Source: Hepatocystis sp. ex Piliocolobus tephrosceles
Taxonomy: Eukaryota > Apicomplexa > Aconoidasida > Haemosporida > Plasmodiidae
NCBI GenBank assembly: GCA_902459845.2
Contig: CABPSV020000313.1
Coordinates: forward strand, 85 to 19,365
Direction of reading: 5' to 3'
Length of the DNA stretch: 19,281 bases
Part shown: positions 1-9,500 of the stretch, one piece after another
Layout: every line of letters begins with the position of its first letter
How positions within the stretch are numbered: the first letter of the stretch is position 1
Notes under the pieces: model-generated
The model's database searches: none
Told to the model about the DNA's origin: nothing
The model's input: only the letters and a program-made list of their open reading frames with translations
Program-made: the position numbers and the translations under genes

Positions 1-1493
1 TCCATAACTGTATAATTTCGTTCTAATAAATTAAAATTATAAAATGATTTTTTTTGTAAAGTATTAATTTTATATAGTGGTAATTGAAACCAATCTATTT
101 TTGGGTTTTCTAATTTTTCATCTTCTTCAAAAATTTTTTGTTGCTCAAATAAATCTAAAGTAAGAATGTCAAAACAATCTAATAAATAAATTTGTATAGC
201 TTCAGGATGATCCATTTTATATTCACCTATATCTATAGTAAAATTTTCAATAATACCTCTAACACCAAATTTAAATATGGCAACATTATTAATAGAATTA
301 CTTGCTAATGTTCTTAAAATAATAGGAGGTCTGTCAACTAATCTTTTTGTACAGAATCCTTCTATTTGATAAGAATCAATTAAATATTTTGGATGTCCTT
401 TATGAGTATCATTACATTTATAATAAATTAATGTACATCCATTTTCTGGTTTATTTAAGAAAATTTTTTGTTTTGATAAAATAGTATGTTTTTTAAATAA
501 TGAAATAAATTCACCATAAAATTTTATATTATTTAAACCACCATCAGGATATAAATTAATTCGGATATGTGTCCATGGTTTAAATAATGAAGAATCATTA
601 ACTTCAAAAAAATATACTTTTTTTTTTTTAACACATGTTAAAAAATCAACACAATCTGCTTGTAATAATTCCATCCATGGAGTTTTTTCATTTTCTAATA
701 AATCAGAAATAGATTTATCAATTTTATAAGATTCTAAAAAATTATAACTATCTTTTTTAAATACATTATGACTTTTTTCTTCAGTCTCTGTAATTATAAA
801 TTCTTCTTCTTTAATAATATCGTCAATTTTATAATTTTCAACAACTTCTATAGATAAATGTGGACAAATATCATCTTCCATATTATCAAAGTCTAATTCT
901 ATGCCATAAATAATACATGGAAATTTTAATCTTAATATTAACCACTCATGTCCTACATCTCTTCTTCTTCTAGTTATCCATCCTAATTTATCTGTATTCA
1001 TTAAATTTTCAGACAAACTTATCGATTCGTCGGTTACAAATAAAACCTTTGCTCCAAAATTTTTACATAAAACATTATTAAAATTTAAAAAACTTGCATC
1101 ACTTATGCATTCTATTTCTTTTGATGGCATATTTACATTTTTTTTTTTTATCCAATTAAATATGTTAAACAGGTTAAAAAATTTCTTTCTTTTTTTTCTC
1201 ATAGGTCTATACATAGTTTCGTTTTGGTAATACTCAGGTTCATCACCATAATCTCCAATATTATCTGTGTCGTTGTTATAGTTGTTGTTGTAATCGTTGT
1301 TGTAGTTATTATTATAATTGTGGTTAAGGTCTTCGTCAGTGCTAATGTTTTCATTGTCGAAACCCTTGTTTTTTTTTTCTTCTTTATTATCTTTTCGTTT
1401 TCGCTTCCTTACATAACTAGCATCTTCGATGTTTACTGGTTCTTGTTGTTTCTCTTTTTTTTTTTCATCATTTGTTTCACCTCGTTCGTTCAT
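1..1493 (-). CDS. Allantoicase, C-terminus cut off by window edge
   Basis: The minus-strand frame is open without an intron from an ATG at 1493 to base 1 (497 codons seen, no stop). Allantoicase hydrolyses allantoate to ureidoglycolate and urea. It consists of two similar jelly-roll repeats, and both are visible. Repeat 1 (about residues 130-330) has GAKVLFVTDES, a TRRRRDVGHEWLILRL segment matching the family's 'ETRRHNPGHDW' region, and THIRINLYPDGG near residue 312. Repeat 2 has RGIIENFTIDIG near residue 412 with DHPE after it, then WFQLPLY. The first 110 or so residues are a charged, Asn/Tyr-rich extension outside the family core, with a basic run RKRKRK at residues 29-34. The gene is divergent from the B-box gene, 3.15 kb away. 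The family call is firm from motifs. Activity and role in a parasite without an evident uricolytic pathway are unknown. Confidence 0.92.
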   Translation of the reverse strand, partial: MNERGETNDEKKKEKQQEPVNIEDASYVRKRKRKDNKEEKKNKGFDNENISTDEDLNHNYNNNYNNDYNNNYNNDTDNIGDYGDEPEYYQNETMYRPMRKKRKKFFNLFNIFNWIKKKNVNMPSKEIECISDASFLNFNNVLCKNFGAKVLFVTDESISLSENLMNTDKLGWITRRRRDVGHEWLILRLKFPCIIYGIELDFDNMEDDICPHLSIEVVENYKIDDIIKEEEFIITETEEKSHNVFKKDSYNFLESYKIDKSISDLLENEKTPWMELLQADCVDFLTCVKKKKVYFFEVNDSSLFKPWTHIRINLYPDGGLNNIKFYGEFISLFKKHTILSKQKIFLNKPENGCTLIYYKCNDTHKGHPKYLIDSYQIEGFCTKRLVDRPPIILRTLASNSINNVAIFKFGVRGIIENFTIDIGEYKMDHPEAIQIYLLDCFDILTLDLFEQQKIFEEDEKLENPKIDWFQLPLYKINTLQKKSFYNFNLLERNYTVM

Positions 1494-1746
1494 TTTTGTA
1501 TGTTTCTGAATGGTATTATTTTGTTGGTTGATTGATTGTTTTGATATCTTTGGTGTTTTATTCTTTTTTTTTTTGCGCAAAACAAACTATAATATGAGCG
1601 CTCATATTCAAATCGTATCAAGAGCCAAAAACTCGGTCGTAAGTGTATATAATGTGCCAATGTATGTGAGTATATATACAAAAAAAAAAAAAAAAAAATA
1701 AAAATAAAAAAAATAATGCAATTTTAAAAATATTTACTCTTAAGCA

Positions 1747-1781
<35 letters not shown>

Positions 1782-1783
<2 letters not shown>

Positions 1784-1850
1784 TAAATAAGTAAATAAGT
1801 GAATAAGTAAATAAGTGAATAAGTGAATACGTAAATAGGTATAAATCAAA
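1782..1850. repeat. Degenerate GTAAATAA/GTGAATAA short tandem repeat
   Basis: About eight copies of an 8-bp unit (GTAAATAA or GTGAATAA with small changes) follow directly after a poly-A run upstream of the allantoicase gene. Confidence 0.8.
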
Positions 1851-2094
1851 TAAATAGGTGTTTTTAATCGAAATGTTCAATCCTATATATTTTATCGTGT
1901 TCTCAATTATTTTGTTGTACTTTGTTGCACTTTGCTATAATTTGTTACACTTTGTTATGTGTTGTTATATTTTGTTCTACTGTGCTTGTTGATTTAGTTA
2001 TGTACTCACTTAGTTGTTTCTGTTTTTGTTTTCTTTTAAGCGGAGTTCATTGTCAAGTGACAGAAATTATAAATGTAAATTTATTCTTGATTCA

Positions 2095-2097
<3 letters not shown>

Positions 2098-2144
<47 letters not shown>
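2098..2144. repeat. Long poly-A tract
   Basis: About 46 consecutive A residues, one of the longest homopolymers in the window. Similar tracts occur at 1748-1781, 4527-4555 (T), 9071-9109 (T), 13677-13705 (A), 15066-15090 (T), 16645-16672 (A), 17184-17214 (A) and 18531-18565 (T). All lie between genes or in introns, and their exact lengths may be assembly-sensitive. Confidence 0.9.
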
Positions 2145-2145
<1 letters not shown>

Positions 2146-2683
2146 ATAATTAAGAGCTATGATGTTCCAAAAATATAATAAAGACAAAATAAATATGATT
2201 GTATGAATTATGCTGTCATTTAACATTTGGTATGTGTAGCTTTATTGTATGACACTGTTGTTTTGTAACATGTTATCAAATATTCTGTACGATTCGAATA
2301 TTAAAAATATATAAAATTTGTTTACATATATAAACAATAGTTTTTTTTTGCAATTTTTTTTTTTTTTTTTTTGCTGTTTTTTAATTCAGGAAAGATAAAT
2401 TATATATAATAATACAGTCATTATAATTTAAATACATAAGAAAGTTAACAAGCCATCGTTGTCGTTCCTTGATTTATTTGTTCGTTTATTTATATATTTT
2501 TTTGTTTCACCATTTATATGCTTTTTTGTTCATTATTATTATTATTTTTTTTTTTTTTTACAGTATGTTGCTACACAAATGAGAAAAATAAAAAAAAAAA
2601 AAAACAAGAATCATGTATTAAAATAAGATATTATTTATTTAACTATATGTTATTATTATTTAAAAGACTGGGGGAGGGATCAT

Positions 2684-2732
2684 AAAATGAATTAAAAATG
2701 AATTAAAAATGAATTAAAAATGGATAAAAAAT
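2684..2732. repeat. 11-bp AATGAATTAAA tandem repeat
   Basis: About four copies of AATGAATTAAA, the last degenerating to AATGGATAAAA, in the divergent intergenic region. Confidence 0.75.
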
Positions 2733-2984
2733 GTATTGTTTTTTTTTTTTTTTAATTGACGTTATAATAAAAAGACAATTTTGATAATATAATATGCAAA
2801 TGTATATATTTTAAAAAATATTACATTAATAAGTGAATATATATACATACAAGTAAGCTGTAAACACAAGAAAGCTCTTCTATGTGTTATAGCTATTAAA
2901 CACAATGCTTACATTTTTTTTTTATTAAAAATATTTTCTCGCTAAAAATTCATTTTAAAGACAGAAGTTAATTTTTTTTTTTTT

Positions 2985-3088
2985 ACCCTTTATTTTTACC
3001 CTTTATTTTTACCCTTTATTTTTACCCTTTATTTTTACCCATTATTTTTACCCTTTATTTTTACCCTTTATTTTTACCCTTTATTTTT
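2985..3088. repeat. 13-bp ACCCTTTATTTTT tandem array
   Basis: ACCC recurs at 2985, 2998, 3011, 3024, 3037, 3050, 3063 and 3076, an exact 13-bp spacing over eight copies. One copy (3037) has ACCCATTA instead of ACCCTTTA. It stands out because CCC is rare in this intergenic DNA. Confidence 0.95.
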
Positions 3089-3883
3089 TTTTAAAATATG
3101 TGCGCATGTATAAATATAACAATTAAGTCAAAAGTGTAGATTTACATGACGCGATTAATAATTATAAATAACAAAATAAAGCAAATATTTATGTAAAAGT
3201 TAAAACACATCATTTTTATAATAAATCAAATGAAAGAAGTTACAAATTTCATAGTTCTCGACATTTTCCAAAAAAATATTTTTAATTATATGATGTGGTA
3301 TGAAAAAGCACACGACATGGTATGGCACTACATTATGTTTACATATGTTAACATATTTTTAGCTACACTTTTTTAAAAAATTGAATAATGGAAAAAAAAA
3401 AAAAAAAATATCCTCAACATTGGGTCTGACCTTTAGTTTATCATTACACTTTTTCATTGATGGTTAGAAGTTGATGAAACATATATACAGTGGTAAAAGT
3501 ATACCTCTTTTTTTTTTTTGCCTGCGTTTATATGTGTAAAGGATTAGAGTTGTATGTTTGATCTGTAGTACACACTATTTTATTTCCCGTTTTTTTTGCC
3601 TGTTTCGTTTTTAAATATATATATGTACATGCACATGTTTATATATCTTTATTATGTAAGTTTTTTTTTTTTTTTTTTTCAAAATGAAAGCGTATTTATA
3701 TTTACAAATATATCGTACAGAGGTTATTTTTTTTTCATTTCCAACACAATATTTGCGTGTTCCCTCCATGTGTGTGAAACAAAAGCCTTATTATTAACAT
3801 ATCACTATTTTTTCTTTTTTGAAATTTTTAAAGAATACTCAAAACTTTTCGAATATAAATAAAAAAAAAAAAAAATATATATA

Positions 3884-3972
3884 TATAAAATAAAAAAATA
3901 AAAAATAAAAAATAAAAAATAAAAAATAAAAAATAAAAAACAAAAAATAAAAGATAAAAAATATGAGATAAA
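3884..3972. repeat. AAAAAAT-type 7-bp tandem repeat
   Basis: Roughly ten copies of AAAAAAT/AAAAATA with a few substitutions near the end. The overlapping minus-strand open frame is a Phe/Tyr-rich artefact of this array. Confidence 0.8.
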
Positions 3973-4204
3973 AAATATGTTTACAGTGTATATCGTATTA
4001 TCACAATTACACACACCTGTCCAATTTTTTTTTATTATTTTTGTTTGTGCAAAAAATAAATATTATTTGTAACTTGTAAAAAAAAAAAAAAAAAAAAAAA
4101 AATGACCAACTGTGATATAATACATTATGCATGACCAAGTGTTTATGGTCAAAAAAAGAAACCATGATATTAAAAAAATATTGTTTAAAAAAAAAAAAAA
4201 ACAA

Positions 4205-4276
4205 TATAACGTAATACAACAAAATGCAATACAACAAAATGTAATACAACAAAACGCAATACAACACATCGCAATA
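4205..4276. repeat. 15-bp GCAATACAACAAAAT tandem repeat
   Basis: About four and a half copies of a 15-bp unit GCAATACAACAAAAT, with G/A and C/T variants. Because 15 is divisible by three, the minus strand stays open and gives spurious Leu/Tyr/Cys repeats. Confidence 0.85.
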
Positions 4277-4400
4277 TAATTTTTAATGTTGAAAATATAA
4301 TGGAAGCAATAAAAAATTTTCGGTTGTCTTTAATTATATCATTAACTAATTGTCCAAATATAAAGTTTACTTTATTTTGCGCTCTCCCCCATATACTTCT

Positions 4401-4403
4401 ATA

Positions 4404-4436
<33 letters not shown>

Positions 4437-4444
4437 CTCTCTCT
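4401..4444. repeat. ATCT tetranucleotide microsatellite
   Basis: About eight perfect ATCT units lead into a short CT run and then poly-T, some 200 bp upstream of the B-box gene start. Confidence 0.9.
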
Positions 4445-4523
4445 TTTTTTTTTCTTTTTTTTTTACTATCATAGTAAAGTATACATTATAAGAATTGTTT
4501 ACATTTTCAAAATTTATGTTTTT

Positions 4524-4559
<36 letters not shown>

Positions 4560-4647
4560 CACTAAAAATAATTATTATTTTTGAGTTTGTGTAATACAAA
4601 TACTACAGCCATCCACACACAAAAACATACACGACGATAATGTCATT

Positions 4648-7600
4648 ATGAACGATTACAAAAAGTTGAAGGAAAAAACAGAAAGGATGGAAGGAGGGAC
4701 AACAAACAGTAGTTCCAATAGTGAGAACACAGAAAAAAATAGTTACAAAAGTAAAAATGACTTAGAAGATATGTTTGAAATAAGTGAGATAAATGATTAC
4801 AATACGATAATGAAATACGAATATATTTTAAAATCTAAATATTTTAGTAGTAATATTAATGTGTTACATGCACAGAGATTAATAAAAGAAAAATACGAAA
4901 TAGAGTTTCATACAAAAGCAAAAGAATTAAAAAGTAATGTATTATATAGTATAATAGATATTAATGAGTTAAATGGTTTAGATGAAAATATGAGTATAAA
5001 AAAATATTTTTTAAAAAATTATGATAAATTAAATGAATATAATTATGTAATTGGAAATACAAATTATCCATTAGGTTATGAGAAAAATAGTACTGGTACA
5101 TTTCGAATATATTTATTTAAAGTTATGCCTAAAAAAACTTTGTTAATAAGTAAAAATAATTTTGATATTTTTTTAAAATGTGAGATTCCTAATAATTATG
5201 ATTCTATAGCGGTTGAAAGGGAGTTATATTACGAAATGTTAAATTCGGAAAATAAAAAAAATTATAACCCAAATGTAAATAAAAGAAGTATTAATTTTAT
5301 CAAATATAATGAAGAAATGTTAAATTATCAAAATTTTAATAATAACTCGAATAATAAGAAAGATATTATTTATTATAGTTATTTGTATAAAATAAAAAAC
5401 TCAGAACAAGTAATTCCTTTTTTATTAATCGAATTTGAGTTCAAATGTTTAAGAATCGATATAACTATTCCTATATGTGAATATTGTTTTAGTACTAATG
5501 CATATAGTTACTGTTATAATGATAGGGTACATTTGTGTGATGTATGTGATAAAAAATATCATAATAATAATAGGATTTTAAAAAATCATAAAAGAATTCC
5601 TTTATCAGAATCACCATTTCAATTTGGTAAATGTGTACATCATCCAAATGAATTGATTGAAAACGCATGTATGTCATGTTTTTGTGGTTTATGTCCAAAA
5701 TGTGTTTTAATAGGACCCCATTCGAAAGGAGTATATAGAAATCATCCAATAACAAATATAAAAGATGCATATATTTTAGCTCGTCAAAAAAAAACATTAA
5801 GTGATGTACAATTAGAAGATCGTAAAACAAAAGTACTTGAGTTAATAAAAAAAAAACATAAATTATTAGCCGAGATTTATTCTAATTATTCTTCTGTACA
5901 AAAAAATGTAGATAAATTATATGCACATATGTTGAATGAAATAAAAAGTATTAAACAAAAAAAACTAAATTATTTGATGGCATTAAAAAGATCAGTTTTA
6001 TCTGAATTGTTAATAATAGAATGGATGGAAGCTTTTTTTTTTCATACAAAATTGTCATTAAATATGTCCAATTTTATATTAAATGAAAAAAGGCAACAAT
6101 TAGTTATTAATTTTCTGTCCCCTAATATTAAGGAAAATAATTTATTAAAGTATATCCCATATTGGGTATTTCAAAAAATACACATTCATTCGAATTTGTT
6201 TGTTTGTGAAGACAAGTTTTATCAAAATACTTTTTCAAATAAGGTATGTTTGGGTGGTACTATGCAAGATGATCAGACAGGGTCATGCGACACCGTCCGT
6301 GATAAACATAAGGAAAATGGTATTAAACATAAGGAAGATGGTATTAAACATAAGGAAGATGGTATTAAACATAAGGAAGATGGTATTAAAAATGATACAT
6401 ATAAGGAAAAAGGATTGGAACTTGAAATACATGATAACGCATTCAAATCTGTATTTAACTTTAATAATGTGTTTAATGACATAAATAGACATACTGATGT
6501 GTATGACATACATTTCGACAAAAATGAAGAGCAAGATGAGAATGTAAAATATTCCAAGTTAGAAACACCCGGGATAAATAATGAAACAAAAAATTATGAT
6601 AGTAATGGAATTGATAATGTAAATAGTAGCAATAATGGAGATAGTAAATTGTTTAATGTGGAGGATATTATTTCGGGAAATCCGTTCAACGCGAAAAGTA
6701 AACATTTTGACATAAATAGCATGGAAGAAAAAGGTGGCATTGCAGAAAAAAGTGGCATTACAGAAAAAAGTGGTATTGCAGAAAAAAGTGGTATTGCAGA
6801 AAAAAGTGGTATTGCAGAAAAAAGTGGCATTACAGAAAAAATAAACATTGCAGAAATAAATAGTATAAAAAATAAATATTATTATTTAGACGATATAGCT
6901 AATGAAAAAGAGATAAATGTGAATTTTTTTTATTCTATTTTTAAAAATGAAAATAAAATGAAATATAATGAATTAAATAAGATATCACTATTAAAATATC
7001 CATATATATATAAAGAATTATGGATACATTTGTATAATTATAAATACATAAATATTATACATATATTGAAAGTAAGACATGGTGGATATAATTTATTCAT
7101 GTCGTTATTGTATGCTTTTATGAATATATCTAATTATTATGACTCTATTGAAGATTTGGTTAAACATATAATTAAACATGAGATATATACTTTATTTAAT
7201 AATACTATTGATTATGGTACTAAAATGAAAGTTACCGAACTGTTGAATAACATGACTACTTTGATATGTTTACAAAACTTAAAGGTACATGTATTTATCG
7301 ATCAGTATTTAGAGCAATGTTTTTTGGAAATAGAAAAAAATAAGGATATTATTAAGACAACCATAGATAAATTAGTAAATCAGAAAGAAGCTGGTTGTTA
7401 CGAACATACGTATCTAAAACAGGTGAAGCATTACAACGGCTATAGCAATCGTATTAATCATGTTGATTCTGCTGAACAAAATATTAAACGGGAAGAAGCT
7501 CTGTATATACAGGCAGGCACTGAAGAAAGGTACGAACCGAGTCATAATGAAACTTTTGATCAACCTATAGACGCAACTAATAACATGAATGTATTACATA

Positions 7601-8984
7601 GCGTGAAAAATGATAACAAATCAAACAATTTAAAAAAAAAAGAACAAAATACAGTGCAAAATATAGTGCAAAATATAGTGCAGAACAATAGCCAAACAAA
7701 ACTTGGAACAAAATATAGCGAGATAAACATAGGAGATAACACCGAAACGGTAGAAAAGAATTTTGCAACTATGGATGATACAATAAAAAGTGAAAATGAT
7801 CATACTCTCGAATCTGAACATAATACGAATTTAAAAAAACTAGAATTTCCAAGTAACGAAAATTTACTTTATAAAGAAAAAATTTATATATTAAATGATA
7901 AAGATAAAGAAGAATTTTATACCCTAAAAAAGATAAAAGAGTATGTCTGTATTTATATCGAAAAGTTTATAAATGAATTAATAAAAATACCACATAAAGA
8001 ACTAAACAATAGTATAAGATTTTTATTCTATACAATTCAGGATGAAATTGAAGGATTAAATAAAAATCAATTAAATAATGATCATAAAATAAATATACAT
8101 ACTTTCACCCTTTGTTTAGACTTATTTATTAATTCAGTTTTATATCCATATATTTTTTATGTGCATGAGCAACATGCAAATGTAGCCATAAAAAACAAAA
8201 ACTCTGTACTGTACCAAAAAGTTGTGTTAATGTTTGCACAGACATTAAAAGAAATGTCTATATATATTTTCCAAATATACAATATAGGAACCTACGAAGA
8301 TAATTTTAAGACATTCATAAATAATATAAAAAAAAATGATTTAATGGCGGGTAAAGTAAATAATGAAAGTATGTTTTTCTTGGACGTTTGTGAGAAGGTG
8401 AGTGAGTGCGTGTGTTGTGGGTCATACGTTATACGTTATACGTTTTATGTTACACGTTATACATTGTACTTTTTTCCGTTACACGTTGCACGTTATACGT
8501 CATACGTTGTACTTTTTTCCGTTACACGTTGCACGTTATACGTCATACGTTGTACTTTTTTTCGTTACACGTTGCACGTTATACGTTGTACTTTTTTCCG
8601 TTACACGTTGCACGTTATACGTCATACGTTGTACTTTTTTCCGTTACACGTTGCACGTTATACGTCATACGTTGTACTTTTTTCCGTTACACGTTACACA
8701 CTATACGTTTTACGGTTTTTTTTTTTTTTTTTCTTTTTTTTTAGCTGTACAAATGGATCATGAAAAATTTAGAAGTACCCAGGTACTACTCACCAATTAG
8801 ATGGTCATGCAACGAAAGTATAGGAAAGAGTTTTGAAACAGTGGTAAAGGAAATTGTAAATATAGATAAATTGGCAACACAAAAATGTGTTAATGAACAT
8901 ATTGATTTTAATATGTTCTTTAGTATTAAAAATGTTAAGGAAATATTGGATTTGTGTTATTCAATAATAAATGACATTGAATAA
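4648..8984 (+). CDS. Double B-box zinc-finger, coiled-coil protein (two exons)
   Basis: Exon 1 is 4648-8397 and exon 2 is 8745-8984. The intron 8398-8744 starts GTGAGT and ends TTTTTTTTAG, and joining in phase 0 gives 1,329 residues. Two zinc-binding B-boxes are visible. The first has C277, C280, C289, C297, C300, H305 and H314. The second has C329, H332, C341, C344, C349, C352, H358 and H366. A long charged helical segment follows (about 380-470), as in the B-box/coiled-coil part of TRIM-like proteins, but no RING finger precedes it. The middle is low complexity, with KHKEDGI and EKSGIA repeats and a VQNI repeat. The C-terminal third (from about residue 750, and again after 1070) looks folded and helical but I do not recognise it. 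B-boxes usually mediate protein contacts, so a scaffold or regulatory role is inference. The gene is convergent with the downstream peptidase gene. Confidence 0.9.
6304..6387 (+). repeat. 21-bp coding repeat, KHKEDGI x4
   Basis: Four in-frame 21-bp copies encode KHKENGI and then KHKEDGI three times (residues 553-580). The three KHKEDGI copies are nearly identical at DNA level, which suggests recent slippage. Confidence 0.93.
6727..6834 (+). repeat. 18-bp coding repeat, EKSGI(A/T) x6
   Basis: Six in-frame 18-bp units encode EKGGIA, EKSGIT, three EKSGIA and EKSGIT (residues 694-729). A degenerate seventh unit, EKINIA, follows. Confidence 0.93.
8398..8744 (+). other. Intron of the B-box gene, minisatellite-filled
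   Basis: 347-bp intron with donor GTGAGT after codon 1250 (Lys) and acceptor TTTTTTTTAG before CTG TAC AAA TGG. Length is 3n+2, so retention would shift the frame and end at the stop at 8761-8763. Splicing instead yields 79 more sensible residues. It is unusually G/C-rich for an intron here. Confidence 0.9.
8477..8713. repeat. 43-bp intronic minisatellite rich in ACGTT
   Basis: The motif CGTTACACG recurs at 8477, 8520, 8563, 8599, 8642 and 8685. Spacing is 43 bp, except one 36-bp copy that lacks a seven-base segment. Each unit contains several ACGTT/ACGTC steps and ends in TTGTACTTTTTT. Degenerate copies extend upstream to about 8421. Confidence 0.95.
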
Positions 8985-9063
8985 TAAAATAATATGTATT
9001 CAACTAGTAAACGTCAGACAGTGGATTCTTATTAGTGATCAACATGTAATAAGCATATTTTAA

Positions 9064-9114
<51 letters not shown>

Positions 9115-9500
9115 ATTAATGACAAAAAAAAAAAAATAGAATAAGTAAAAAGTAAGGAAAAATAGAAAAGTTATAAAACATTTACATAAAAAAAAAAAAA
9201 AAAAATAAAATAACAAGAAATATGTGTATGACACATGTGTACATTTTTGTTTATTGTTGTGATACGTCTTATATACGAACATAGGCGCGCACATACATAT
9301 TTTTTAAAATCTTCTTTTTGTAACATACCTATAGATTAAATATTACTCCTCCAAATATGTATGAAATATGTATGAATATATAATGATCATAATATAGTTC
9401 ATTATAACGTGGAAACCGACAAGTACAAAAAAAATAATTGAGAAAAAATATATGAGAAAAAATATATGAGAAAAAAAAAGATTATGCATAATAACACAGA
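8985..9500. other. Convergent 3' intergenic region
   Basis: 516 bp between the stop of the B-box gene and the stop of the peptidase gene on the other strand. It should carry both 3' UTRs and polyadenylation sites. It contains a poly-T run (9071-9109), two poly-A stretches and a short ATATATGAGAAAAA repeat (about 9444-9475). No gene was seen. Confidence 0.8.

Larger units (their letters stand above)
1494..4647. other. Divergent intergenic region, no gene seen
   Basis: This 3.15-kb region lies between two divergent starts and should contain both promoters and 5' UTRs. It holds many poly-A/poly-T runs (the longest near 1748-1781, 2098-2144 and 4527-4555) and several short tandem arrays listed separately. 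The open frames in it encode only homopolymer-like Phe/Tyr/Ile/Leu strings with no recognisable domain. I see no tRNA or rRNA. Confidence 0.75.

Noticed and set aside
1224..1701. Plus- and minus-strand open frames overlapping the start of the allantoicase gene
   Set aside because: They are antisense or out-of-frame shadows made of Val/Ile/Phe runs from Asn-codon repeats and poly-T. Some begin at TTG rather than ATG.
2985..3088. Possible interstitial telomere-like repeat
   Set aside because: The unit ACCCTTTATTTTT is 13 bp and does not match the 7-bp Plasmodium telomere repeat, and gene content is chromosome-internal.
3596..4565. Several 60-90-residue open frames before the B-box gene
   Set aside because: They consist of Phe/Tyr/Ile/Leu strings generated by poly-T, AAAAAAT and ATCT repeats, with no start context or domain.
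8398..8763. Reading the B-box gene straight through the minisatellite to the stop at 8763
   Set aside because: The tail would be RYTLYVI-type repeats that cycle frame every 43 bp. A GTGAGT donor and poly-T AG acceptor give a more sensible 79-residue C-terminus in exon 2.
8402..8800. Overlapping plus-strand frames through the 43-bp repeat as separate genes
   Set aside because: They are open only because the repeat lacks stop codons in any forward frame; no domain and no independent promoter evidence.
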